From contig CAXBNN010000007.1 of assembly GCA_963977135.1 (NCBI GenBank), forward strand, positions 78,216 through 142,215: 64,000 nt of DNA, read 5' to 3'. A program made the position numbers and the translations under genes. Below are positions 43,316-52,164 of the stretch, piece by piece (position 1 is the first letter of the stretch; the number at the start of each line of letters is the position of its first letter). The stretch comes from UBA2040 sp963977135. GTDB lineage: Bacteria > Bacteroidota > Bacteroidia > Flavobacteriales_D > Crocinitomicaceae. A model generated the notes under the pieces. It did not search any database. It was given only the letters and a program-made list of their open reading frames with translations, and was not told where the DNA came from.

Positions 43316-43376
43316 TAGATATTAGATTTTAGACTGCTAGACTAAAAATTGTCTAATGTCTTTCGTCTAATATCTA
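43316..43376. repeat. Inverted repeat between purM and prfA
   Basis: Perfect 11-base arms TAGATATTAGA (43316-43326) and TCTAATATCTA (43366-43376), with TAGACnnnGTCTA-like pieces between. It may form a stem in the purM-prfA intergenic RNA. No U-tract follows on the minus strand, so not a clear terminator. Confidence 0.5.
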
Positions 43377-43386
43377 GAGTCTTTTT

Positions 43387-44553
43387 CTAATAAGTAAATT
43401 CCCCGTATGGAGAAGTGATGGTTAATTTATTGCCTTCGTTTTTTTCTACGCGTCCAACAATTTGAGCGTCGATGTTGAAGGATTTTGAAATGTCTATGAT
43501 GGATTGAGCCACTTCTTTAGGAACATATATTTCCATTCTATGACCCATATTGAAGACCTTGTACATTTCCTTCCAATCCGTTTTCGATTCTTCTTGAATC
43601 AATTTGAAAAGGGGAGGAATAGGGAATAAGTTGTCCTTAATAACATGTACATCTTTTACAAAGTGCAAAACTTTCGTTTGTGCTCCGCCAGAACAGTGAA
43701 CCATTCCATGTATTTCGGGACGGTGAGCATCCAATATTTTTTTGATAACTGGAGCATAAGTTCTAGTCGGAGAAAGAACCAATTTTCCTGCGTTGATCGG
43801 ACTTCCTTCAATTGAATCCGTTAGTTCTTTACTTCCGGAATAAACTAAATCTTCTGGAACACTTGGATCGTAACTTTCAGGAAAATCTTTCGCTAATGTT
43901 TTTGAAAATACGTCATGACGAGCAGAAGTCAATCCGTTGCTTCCCATTCCACCATTGTATTCTTTTTCGTAGCTTGCTTGACCAAAAGAAGCCAAACCTA
44001 CGATTACATCACCATCCTGAATGTTGTGATTAGAAACCACATCAGAACGTTTCATTCGACAAACTACTGTTGAATCTACAATAATCGTCCGAACCAAATC
44101 GCCAACATCAGCCGTTTCACCACCTGTAGATTGAATGCCAATTCCTTGGGAACGCAAATCTGCCAATAATTCTTCCGTTCCATTGATAATTTCTGAAATC
44201 ACTTCACCCGTGATGAGGTTTTTATTTCTTCCTATCGTTGAAGAAAGCAAAATATTATCTGTCGCACCTACACAAAGTAAATCGTCAATGTTCATGATTA
44301 AAGCATCTTGAGCGATTCCTTTCCAAACAGAAACATCACCTGTAGTTTTCCAATACATGTAAGCTAAGGCAGATTTTGTCCCAGCACCATCAGCATGCAT
44401 TACCACGCAATAATCTTCGTCACCAGTTAAGGTGTCAGGAACAATTTTACAAAACGCTTGAGGAAAAAGTCCTTTGTCAACGTTTTTTATTGCGTTGTGA
44501 ACTTCTTCTTTCCCTGCTGAAACTCCTCTGAGTTGGTAACGTGTATCAGACAT
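43387..44553 (-). CDS. purM: Phosphoribosylformylglycinamidine cyclo-ligase (AIR synthetase)
   Basis: A 388-aa ATP-dependent enzyme of de novo purine synthesis (FGAM to AIR). The VVMHADGAGTKSALA motif (about 50-64), NIDDLLCVGATD, and STGGETADVGDLV are present. The family is usually about 340-390 aa. Located upstream of prfA on the same strand. No other purine genes lie in the window. Cytoplasmic. Confidence 0.93.
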   Translation of the reverse strand: MSDTRYQLRGVSAGKEEVHNAIKNVDKGLFPQAFCKIVPDTLTGDEDYCVVMHADGAGTKSALAYMYWKTTGDVSVWKGIAQDALIMNIDDLLCVGATDNILLSSTIGRNKNLITGEVISEIINGTEELLADLRSQGIGIQSTGGETADVGDLVRTIIVDSTVVCRMKRSDVVSNHNIQDGDVIVGLASFGQASYEKEYNGGMGSNGLTSARHDVFSKTLAKDFPESYDPSVPEDLVYSGSKELTDSIEGSPINAGKLVLSPTRTYAPVIKKILDAHRPEIHGMVHCSGGAQTKVLHFVKDVHVIKDNLFPIPPLFKLIQEESKTDWKEMYKVFNMGHRMEIYVPKEVAQSIIDISKSFNIDAQIVGRVEKNEGNKLTITSPYGEFTY

Positions 44554-44674
44554 GTATTGTGCTTTTTTTGAGGGGCAAAGGTAAGGAATTTTTAGAAGAA
44601 ATTGGCATGAATTCTATGGAGTAGAATGTATAATTCTAGCTTAGAAAACTCTTATTGTATCAATACAAAGTCAA

Positions 44675-46246
44675 TTACATAATCCCCTTCTCAAAACGAT
44701 AGGCTTTTTTACCCAATTGCAATTGCACTCCAACTTGTGTCATAGAGTAAAATGGACGTGGAGATTCGAGGATGAAATTCACGCCATAGCCGTATTGAAC
44801 GAATAGGCGATGGGAAATGGAGCCATTATTTTTTGCGAAGGTGAGCCCAGCGTGAATATTGGGTTCTAAATAATCATCTGAATATCTGCCAATGCTCGCT
44901 TTGTATTCTGCTCCAACATATAATCGAGTATACCAAAAACGGTTTTTAGTTAAGGATTGTCGCCATTTGTCACCCGTAAAAAGGGAGTTAAACGGCACAG
45001 TTAAAATGTTGTATCTGCCTCGAATTGCTGCATAAAGTGCACTTTTTCCATGAACTCCGACAAGGAAATCTAATTCAACAAATCGCGTTGCCGTAAACAA
45101 CCCAAGTGAAGCATACGGAATGTTCGTGCCATTTTGAAAATGTATACCCATCTCGGCAAAGTTATACGTCTCAACTTTTGCACGAGTTGGTCCTGAAATT
45201 AATTGTGGGACTTTATCTAAGTTATTTAATTCTTCTTGGCAATCTGCTGACGAATGAGTTGGGAATTTTCTTTGGATGGATGAAACTTCGCCGCTAAACT
45301 GTTTTACTTTTGCGTAATAATATTCTTTGTCTTTTTCCTCCCAAATAATTTTTGTTGATTCGTTTCCATGAGAATAATAGTCGGAGTTGAGGTCTATAAA
45401 ATCTTGTGGTACACGAACATTGATTTTATTCCGTTGAAAAAATGGAACCTTATGTTGAATGTTTTCTAGGACCAATAAATCTAAACCTAATTGAAGTTCA
45501 GTTTTTTGAATTTCTTTGTTTTCAGAAAAATCTTCATGACATGAATTGCAAGGTTTATTTTCAATTGTGAAAAGTTTGAATCGGTCAAAATCATCTGTCG
45601 GAATCTCTGTAACTTCTCTTTCTTCGGCCCACCATGATTTGCCTACTTTTTCTACCTTCCATTTCAATCGAATTGCTTCAAAATCACCTTTCGCGTTTAA
45701 GGTGCCGTAATATAATTCTTCTCGAGGTGCATTTGATTTCGTTAAAGACCGGTCTAATTGTGTGTAAGATGTTTTGCCTCTTGAGGTTGTTTCTCTATGA
45801 TAGTTTTGCATCTCGGAGTAAGCGACTTTGTAACAACCTTGAGGTATTTCGGCATCGTTCTTTTTTGGTTTAATTGTCTCTGAAATATATATAACGACAT
45901 TCAACTGGCGTGTTGAACCCTTTGCTTTTTCCCAATCTCCACCAGTTGGCGAAATTAAATAAGGAACATTACCTTTTATTGATCCAGCTATGTATTTCTT
46001 CAACTTTATGGCTCTTAATTCCGTTGTTCTAAAATTCGATAGAAATGTTCCAACTGAATCTGAATTTCCAATGAAATGAACTGAATCTACATTTTTTAAA
46101 TCTAGTTTTTTAAATCCTTTTTGAAACAATTGAAGAGATTCAGAATCGGGATTTAACTTGCCGAATGAATAGGGTAAAACAAAAGTTGTTTGAGAAAAAG
46201 CACTAAAAGTGATGAGGAAGAGCGATAGAAAAATTGATATCTTCAT
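44675..46246 (-). CDS. Exported OmpA-like / CxxCH / barrel protein
   Basis: A 523-aa protein with signal peptide (about 1-19, AFSQ). Residues about 22-125 read as an OmpA-like segment (VDSVHFIGNSDSVGTFLSNFRTTELRAIKLKKYI, STRQLNVVIYI). C233-N-S-C236-H237 (KPCNSCHED) is a c-type heme attachment motif, followed by an unassigned region. The last 180 residues are strand-rich (FAEMGIHFQNGTNIPYASLGLF ... MTQVGVQLQLGKKAYRF), like a barrel. The heme motif is unproven; the rest of a cytochrome c fold, including a distal Met/His, is not obvious. Unknown function. Confidence 0.6.
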   Translation of the reverse strand: MKISIFLSLFLITFSAFSQTTFVLPYSFGKLNPDSESLQLFQKGFKKLDLKNVDSVHFIGNSDSVGTFLSNFRTTELRAIKLKKYIAGSIKGNVPYLISPTGGDWEKAKGSTRQLNVVIYISETIKPKKNDAEIPQGCYKVAYSEMQNYHRETTSRGKTSYTQLDRSLTKSNAPREELYYGTLNAKGDFEAIRLKWKVEKVGKSWWAEEREVTEIPTDDFDRFKLFTIENKPCNSCHEDFSENKEIQKTELQLGLDLLVLENIQHKVPFFQRNKINVRVPQDFIDLNSDYYSHGNESTKIIWEEKDKEYYYAKVKQFSGEVSSIQRKFPTHSSADCQEELNNLDKVPQLISGPTRAKVETYNFAEMGIHFQNGTNIPYASLGLFTATRFVELDFLVGVHGKSALYAAIRGRYNILTVPFNSLFTGDKWRQSLTKNRFWYTRLYVGAEYKASIGRYSDDYLEPNIHAGLTFAKNNGSISHRLFVQYGYGVNFILESPRPFYSMTQVGVQLQLGKKAYRFEKGIM

Positions 46247-46415
46247 AAAATGAGTATTAATTATGCACGCCCTATTCTAAAAATACGAAAAATATGTTCC
46301 ACAAATCCAAAAGGAAAATATGCAATTGTATCAATATTTGAATTCAATTCTTCAACATAAACTGTATCAGATTAAACTAATTGACCAATTGGAAACCTCA
46401 ACTTATCAAGTGGTG

Positions 46416-48167
46416 CTATTGTTTTACAAATTTCGATTTGCTAACAGAACCATTTGTGTGTTCAACAGTAACTAGATATTGACCATTTTCAAGTTTCGAT
46501 AAATCTAGATTGTTGTCAGAATTACCCGATAAAGTTTCTAAAACTACACGACCCGATAAGTCTGTTATTTTAATCAAACCAGGGTTCGTTAATTTAGAAA
46601 TGGTCAATTGATCTTTAGCTGGGTTAGGATACAAACTTAAATTCTCGCCAACGTTTTCTTCAATGGCAAGCTGTGCAGCATCAAAAACACGTAATGCGAT
46701 AGAAGGCACCATATCCTCACCAAAACCTAATGCATAATACGCTCCACTGCTTGAAACAGGTGTTAATGGTTGAAGATAATGATCAACATTTCTAGTATAG
46801 TCAATACGACTACTATAACCTATCCAAAAATTATCGTTGTAAACATCTACACAACCCAAGTATCGCTGATTGTCTGATAATTGCAGCGGAATATTGAATG
46901 GAGCGAAGACCATTGTTGAATTTTGATTTGGACCAAAAAGGTAGCTTCCATTGGCTACAATTGTAAGGTTGGCAAATGCAAAATTTGGATCGTTTAAATC
47001 TACGAAATTGTCATCCCAACGATATAAACTTACTCCAAATTCTTCACCATCTAAAATTGCACCTGTATTGTAACCAGCCTCAGCAGCAAAATAAATTCCC
47101 TCTGCTCCTAAACGACTGCCGTTTGGATTATTGTAAACCATACAAGCCGAAAAACCTGTAGCGCTCGACCTAGTGTATGTGAAAGGAATTGGCAAACCAG
47201 TCACAGGATCAGACTTAGAAAATGAAACTTTATTGTCGTTTATTAAAAAATTGTACGTCAAAGAATTATCAAAATCGGATTCGTCAGGTACGCCGATATC
47301 AAGAGAGTAACTTAATGTGTATTCACCAACTGGGTAACTAGACAATGTAAATGCAGGAATGTTGTTTGTTCCTCCTGTGAAAACATCAACTGAGTCGCCC
47401 ATTGCTAATGTAAAAGGGCCGGCAGTTTCCGTCCAAGTTCCACCGGGACCTGTAACAGTAGCTGTTAAATTTAATCCACTTTGTGTGCTTGATCCGTAAT
47501 TGAAAATTTTCGTTCCAATGTCAAACCCAAATTCAGAAGAACTAGCTGCAGTTATGGCTGCGGTTGCAGAAATTGAAGGAGCAAGAGTTTGATTTTTCAC
47601 AATACCAACGTCATTCCCGTAAAGCCCTAACTTATTTCCTAGAAATGCAACAACGTCATCACCTGCCTCTATTCTTGCACGAATTATTGCGCCGTCTGAT
47701 TTGCCTATGAAAGCAAAAGGAATATTGGTTAGCGGTCCGTCTAGAGTTCCATCGTAACCATAAACTCCGTCAACACGGTTTACTAAAATTACACCAATTG
47801 CACCTGCATTTTGGGCGTTTAGGACTTTCGTTCCAGCGTAACAATCGTTCGTTGACGCTCCATCATATCTATAGATTAAAGCAATTTTGCCTGCTATGTT
47901 ATTTATTGCTGGTGCACAAGCCTCGTTAGCGAAAGGTATTCCTTGCGCATTAATTCCCGGAGTTGCATCTTCGTATATTACAACTGTGTCTAGAATAGCA
48001 TCTGCTGGATTTAATAAATTCGGCAATCCCCAGTTGGGTGCATCGCCATTACTAGTAAATTCATAACCACCTGAAATAGAAGCTGGCGATACTATAGTAA
48101 AAGCGACTTGTGAAAATGCGAAAGAACTTCCTAAGCAAACAAAAAGTAGGGCGTATAATTTTTTCAT
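46416..48167 (-). CDS. T9SS type A-sorted surface protein with PA domain
   Basis: A 583-aa secreted protein. Signal peptide about 1-19 (AFSQ). A protease-associated-like domain lies around residues 95-165 (GTKVLNAQNAGAIGVILVNRVDG...NIPFAFIGKSDG). A beta-sandwich middle part (SSSEFGFDIGTKIFNYGSSTQSGLNLTATV) follows. The last ~75 residues, LSLYPNPAKDQLTISK...GQYLVTVEHTNGSVSKSKFVKQ, form the T9SS C-terminal sorting domain. No catalytic protease domain is seen. It should be anchored or released at the cell surface via PorU. The T9SS machinery is not in this window. Confidence 0.85.
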   Translation of the reverse strand: MKKLYALLFVCLGSSFAFSQVAFTIVSPASISGGYEFTSNGDAPNWGLPNLLNPADAILDTVVIYEDATPGINAQGIPFANEACAPAINNIAGKIALIYRYDGASTNDCYAGTKVLNAQNAGAIGVILVNRVDGVYGYDGTLDGPLTNIPFAFIGKSDGAIIRARIEAGDDVVAFLGNKLGLYGNDVGIVKNQTLAPSISATAAITAASSSEFGFDIGTKIFNYGSSTQSGLNLTATVTGPGGTWTETAGPFTLAMGDSVDVFTGGTNNIPAFTLSSYPVGEYTLSYSLDIGVPDESDFDNSLTYNFLINDNKVSFSKSDPVTGLPIPFTYTRSSATGFSACMVYNNPNGSRLGAEGIYFAAEAGYNTGAILDGEEFGVSLYRWDDNFVDLNDPNFAFANLTIVANGSYLFGPNQNSTMVFAPFNIPLQLSDNQRYLGCVDVYNDNFWIGYSSRIDYTRNVDHYLQPLTPVSSSGAYYALGFGEDMVPSIALRVFDAAQLAIEENVGENLSLYPNPAKDQLTISKLTNPGLIKITDLSGRVVLETLSGNSDNNLDLSKLENGQYLVTVEHTNGSVSKSKFVKQ

Positions 48168-48225
48168 AATGGGATGTAATTTTTCAACTGGAAAGTTAAG
48201 AAAAAATATTTTAGAATAAAGTTTT

Positions 48226-50028
48226 TTAGATTACGCCCATTTTCTCCATCAAAAAGGTAGCGCTTTTGTTCTTGCAAACACCTTCGCGCAGTTTGTAGTC
48301 GAAGTACAATTCATTGTTGACGATTTCTACTTCAAAGCATTTGTTGGTCAATTGATTTGGAAATTCTGCTGTTGTGTCACATACTTTCAAGTCATGCGTT
48401 GCAATGGCACCAATGGCATTTTTCGCTATTATTTTTTTGACCACTTTCACCGTTCCAGTGCGCTTGTCGTCGGAGTTGGTCCCGCGAAGAATTTCATCCA
48501 AAAGTACGAAGCAGATTTCTTTCTCTGCCGCGTCCATCACTTCTTTCAAGCGTTTTACTTCGGCAAAGAACAAAGATTCGCTATCGTTTAATGAATCGGA
48601 AATACGCATGGAAACGTAAACAGGAATAGGATGGAAGCTTGCTTTGCTCGCACATACTGGAGCGCCAATTCCTGCAAGTACCATATTTACACCCAAACTT
48701 CTAAGGAAAGTACTTTTTCCTGACATGTTGGAACCCGTGAGAATGATGAATTTCTGCTTCGTGAATTCTACGGAACTTGTTACTCGTTTTTCTTTGTTTA
48801 AAAGAGGGTGGCCCAGATTTTCAAAACTTAAATCGTAATTTAAATTGATGCTTGGAAAAGAAAATTCTGGATTGTTGTATGAGAAATTTGCAATTGAATT
48901 CATTGCTTCGAACTCACCAATTACGTCCAGCCACTCCATGATTTTATCCGCATGGTTATGTTTCCATTTTCGAAAACCACGCAAGGTATGTATATGTGAA
49001 AGAAAAAATCCGTTTAAGAAAATTGCGCCTACTGGATTGAGTATGTTTTCCAACTGACCAAAAAGCGACGACAGTTTTTTAATTTCTAAACTGGCTGTTT
49101 CATGCTCATTTTTTAGCTGACTTTTTAAATCATTTAGTTTAGAGGCAGTGAAATTCTTTTCTTCAATTTTCTGAAGAATAAGGCTGTAGTTTTTTAGAAT
49201 TTTATCAATTTTTGTCGAACCCAATAATTCTTTTTTTATCGTTTTCAATTGATTTCCGAGAACGGCAAGATTCAATAAGAAAAGAGCAATAACCCAATTT
49301 CCCAATCCAGCATCAAAAATCATATTGTAGGCAAATAATCCAAGGAACATGGCTGGAAACAAGTAAGAAATTATTTGCAAAGATTTTGATTGCAAACTTT
49401 TATCGGTCTTGGTCCAACCGTGAATTTCTCGGAAGGTTTGATCGCTATCATTTGTAATTGTGGCCAAAGCGTATATTTCTTGTCGCCAAGTTATATCAGC
49501 TGTTAATTCCTGAATTGCTGCTTGATTTCGCTCTATTTCTTCTTTCGATAATAGGGTTTGAAGATTTTTTGCCAAAAACTTTGAACCAATAAAGGTTGCC
49601 GTTCGGTTCAGAATGTGAAAAACTGATTTGTGTCCGAAGAAATCCAAATCGTAAGAATAGGCGTGACCTGGATTCACATGATTCGCGCCGTCATCAAACG
49701 GAATTTTTTCCTCGTTTAGAAAAGCGAGTTCGTTTTCGTTGATTTCGATATGTGCTTTGGCAATTTTGCGTTTAAAGGAAAGTCGACTGTGGATTTTAAG
49801 TAAAATAGAAAAACCGACGATTGCGATTAATGTCAAAACAGCGAAAACCGGTGAAAAATTTTTGAAAAAGTAATAGCCAAAAAGGATTATTAAAAGGGCA
49901 AGAATTAAACGAGCCGCGCTGATAAGATTGAATGTAGAATTAATCTTAGAGTAGTCTTTTTTATGCTGATCTAGTGTAGGAATGTATTGATTTGCAGGGG
50001 AATTCATTGATGGTTTTTGAAGGGACAA
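48226..50028 (-). CDS. Membrane-anchored MutS-like ATPase
   Basis: A 600-aa protein. Hydrophobic helices at about 36-52 and 60-78 and again at 217-257 place it in the membrane, while a MutS-type ATPase lies C-terminal. Walker A G432-SNMSGKST-440 is present; LLDEILRGTNSDD resembles Walker B/signature and ATHDLKV the His switch. The mismatch-recognition and connector domains of MutS are missing. Bacteroidota carry such proteins, but their role is unknown; DNA mismatch repair is unlikely to be direct. A complete MutS is encoded separately at 60770. Confidence 0.8.
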   Translation of the reverse strand: MSLQKPSMNSPANQYIPTLDQHKKDYSKINSTFNLISAARLILALLIILFGYYFFKNFSPVFAVLTLIAIVGFSILLKIHSRLSFKRKIAKAHIEINENELAFLNEEKIPFDDGANHVNPGHAYSYDLDFFGHKSVFHILNRTATFIGSKFLAKNLQTLLSKEEIERNQAAIQELTADITWRQEIYALATITNDSDQTFREIHGWTKTDKSLQSKSLQIISYLFPAMFLGLFAYNMIFDAGLGNWVIALFLLNLAVLGNQLKTIKKELLGSTKIDKILKNYSLILQKIEEKNFTASKLNDLKSQLKNEHETASLEIKKLSSLFGQLENILNPVGAIFLNGFFLSHIHTLRGFRKWKHNHADKIMEWLDVIGEFEAMNSIANFSYNNPEFSFPSINLNYDLSFENLGHPLLNKEKRVTSSVEFTKQKFIILTGSNMSGKSTFLRSLGVNMVLAGIGAPVCASKASFHPIPVYVSMRISDSLNDSESLFFAEVKRLKEVMDAAEKEICFVLLDEILRGTNSDDKRTGTVKVVKKIIAKNAIGAIATHDLKVCDTTAEFPNQLTNKCFEVEIVNNELYFDYKLREGVCKNKSATFLMEKMGVI

Positions 50029-50080
50029 AGGTCGTTATTTTATTGAGTCATACTACTTTTGTTCTTTAAAATATCAAGTT

Positions 50081-50494
50081 TTATTTCTTACTTCTAGCCA
50101 TTTTCCAACCTATCCAAGCCATTGGAATATAAGCGCCAACCAAATCTAATACGTTAAACCACATTGGTGAAGGTAAATCAGTCACCATCAAAATTCCTCC
50201 TATTAGAAAAAAAACCCCTAAAGTCATGGCTAAACGAAATTGATTTGTAGCCGCAATTTTTGTAACAACAAATGCGCCAATTAAGGTTCCGAATGCATGC
50301 GCTAGGAATGGGAAAATGAAGTTTTTTATTGGAAAAGAAGCAATATTTGCTTTCAAGCTGTTCATATCAGTAGGGTCAACGCCTGGAGGCAATGGGATAA
50401 CTCTACTACTGATCATAATTAGAGCCATGTTTAGCATCGAACCAATAGTTATTCCTACAATAACAGCTATTATATTTCTTACAATTGGACTCAT
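50081..50494 (-). CDS. Four-helix membrane protein, unknown function
   Basis: A 137-aa integral membrane protein with hydrophobic segments about 6-28, 57-77, 83-102 and 112-130, and a PPGVDPTDMNSLK loop. No domain name recognised. 53 bp after the MutS-like ATPase gene on the same strand, so possibly co-regulated. No signal peptide beyond the first helix. Confidence 0.6.
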   Translation of the reverse strand: MSPIVRNIIAVIVGITIGSMLNMALIMISSRVIPLPPGVDPTDMNSLKANIASFPIKNFIFPFLAHAFGTLIGAFVVTKIAATNQFRLAMTLGVFFLIGGILMVTDLPSPMWFNVLDLVGAYIPMAWIGWKMARSKK

Positions 50495-50601
50495 AATTTG
50501 AAGATTTCTTTGTTATTCTCCAATACTACAAAAATATTGAAAGACTATGGGTATTTCTTTATAACAGTGTTCAAGAATATTCTATAAAAACAACATAAAC
50601 C

Positions 50602-51057
50602 CTACTTGTTTACAATAACCTTAACATTGCCCCCCGGACGACCATCAGAATATTTAGTCCCATACTTTTTTGCCAAATGACGCACATTTTCTTCATTCAA
50701 TTCTCCATTAACATAGACATTGTTTGACTGCAAAAATTTGACTAAATCTTTTCGGTTCGTATTGTTGGTTTCGAATTTTATGTCCAAGGTTAAAAAATGC
50801 AATTCTACCCAACTTACCCGACCTTCTGGATTCGCTTGAGAAACATTGTTAGGGTCTTTGTAGTGCATCCATTGTGCAAAAATCTCTTCGGTAGTTGTAT
50901 TTAGCGCTGACATAGAAACACTTAAATTGTCCTCGTTGTACCATTTCACAAAAGGAGTTCCATCTATCGTGGCAACTTCTTTGTCAAATTTTACTTTTTG
51001 GGCAAACGAATTTAATATGAATGAGGCAAAAACGAAGAGAAGTAAAGTTGTTTTCAT
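50602..51057 (-). CDS. Exported protein, unknown function
   Basis: A 151-aa protein with a signal peptide (about 1-20, SFAQ). The mature part has FDKEVATIDGTPFVKWY and WVELHFLTLDIKFET, and a helix-turn C-terminal part ELNEENVRHLAKKYG. It probably acts in the periplasm. No family recognised. Situated between a membrane-protein gene and decayed barrel genes. Confidence 0.6.
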   Translation of the reverse strand: MKTTLLLFVFASFILNSFAQKVKFDKEVATIDGTPFVKWYNEDNLSVSMSALNTTTEEIFAQWMHYKDPNNVSQANPEGRVSWVELHFLTLDIKFETNNTNRKDLVKFLQSNNVYVNGELNEENVRHLAKKYGTKYSDGRPGGNVKVIVNK

Positions 51058-51143
51058 AATTTTTAGGCTTATATTGTTTTTTCAAATTTATTCCTTTTTG
51101 GTCAGATAAATAGAATGCGGAACTATATATTTAGGAAATAAGA

Positions 51144-51810
51144 TTAAAAACGATATCCAACACCCAATGACAAGGTATAGGCTAATTTTCTCTGCACTTC
51201 AAACTTATCGTTTGTCCCTATTTTATATACCAACTCGTCCTTATCCAAGTCCTTAATAGTGTATGTTGATTTTTCAATCAGTTTACCTAAACCAAAATTC
51301 GCAGTAACAAAAAATCCTTTGTACAGTTTTACCTCTTCTCCGATACTCAAGTATAAATTGATAAATGAACTTTTTGACTCCATTAAGGCATTAAAACTAT
51401 AACTGAAAGCTGGTCCAATTGGGTAATTGTTTATTGAATTGTAATAATAGTTTCCTTTATTTTCAGATTTATAGATTTCTGATGAAATTTGAATAGAAGT
51501 GTTGAAACGGTTTGCCTTATCAAAAATAAAATAGCGGCAATGTAGGTTAAAGCAAATATGCAATAGAACTATTTGAGGATGAATCTATTATAGAGTAATT
51601 GTCATACGATTTAATAAAAAAAGGTCGAGCTCCAATTCCGACTTGATGTTTTTTGTATTCAGCGAATAAGGTAGTTTCCATGCCATTTTTTTGAAAGCTT
51701 GAAACGGATATTTGACCCATTATTCCAAAATGAAAATCCTTTTCTTTTTCGAATTCTTGTGCGAAAAGAGAAAAGGGTAAAATGAATAATAGGATGATTG
51801 TGGTTTTCAT
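51144..51810 (-). pseudogene. Outer-membrane barrel protein, frameshifted
   Basis: The first frame (from 51810, signal peptide MKTTIILLFILPFSLFAQ) ends at TAA 51549-51547. A second frame continues from that point with barrel strands (KANRFNTSIQISSEIYKSENKG ... YTLSLGVGYRF). Together they make one protein of about 220 aa with a C-terminal aromatic. In frame 2 a TAG lies about 33 bases upstream of the first frame's stop, so the shift lies in that short span. The sequence could be a real frameshift or a sequencing error. Confidence 0.6.
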
Positions 51811-51846
51811 ACGTTAGGTTTTGAAGAGTGAAATTAATTCTTTTGT

Positions 51847-52164
51847 TTAGAATCTATATCCAATGCCAGCAGAACCGGTAAATGCGACTCTTTTATTCCA
51901 ATAATAATCACTGTTTTGAGATAAAACCAATTCATTTTTATCATCATCTCTCATCGTAAAGTCATATTTACCACCGATTTTACCAATATCAACTGTAGCA
52001 AAAAGACCTTTCGTGATTTTTATTTCTTCACCGACTCCTAGATAAACACCAACATAGGTTCCGCTAATCTTGCTAGCTCCATTAAAACTATAATCAAATG
52101 TTGGCCCTGTATTAACGTGAGAAGCGTCAATTTCTGGAGTAGGTACATTTGGGTCGGAAATCAC
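51847..52164 (-). pseudogene. Truncated barrel paralogue fused to the end of topB
   Basis: This 105-codon frame has no signal peptide, and its GTG overlaps the topB stop (GTGA). It matches the C-terminal half of the barrel at 51144 (DYSFNG..., VYLGVGEEIKITKGLFATVDIG, DDDKNELVLSQNS, ending GIGYRF versus GVGYRF). The N-terminal half is absent; upstream is topB. It is therefore a partial duplicate, though coupled translation of a fragment cannot be excluded. Confidence 0.55.

Noticed and set aside
43387..44553. Considered as a thiamine-monophosphate kinase (ThiL)
   Set aside because: Length and ADGAGTK/ETADVGDL motifs fit the PurM family better.
44654..46334. 12-base ATTGTATCAATA pair on both sides of the 44675 gene
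   Set aside because: Too short and AT-rich to separate from chance; not counted as a flanking repeat.
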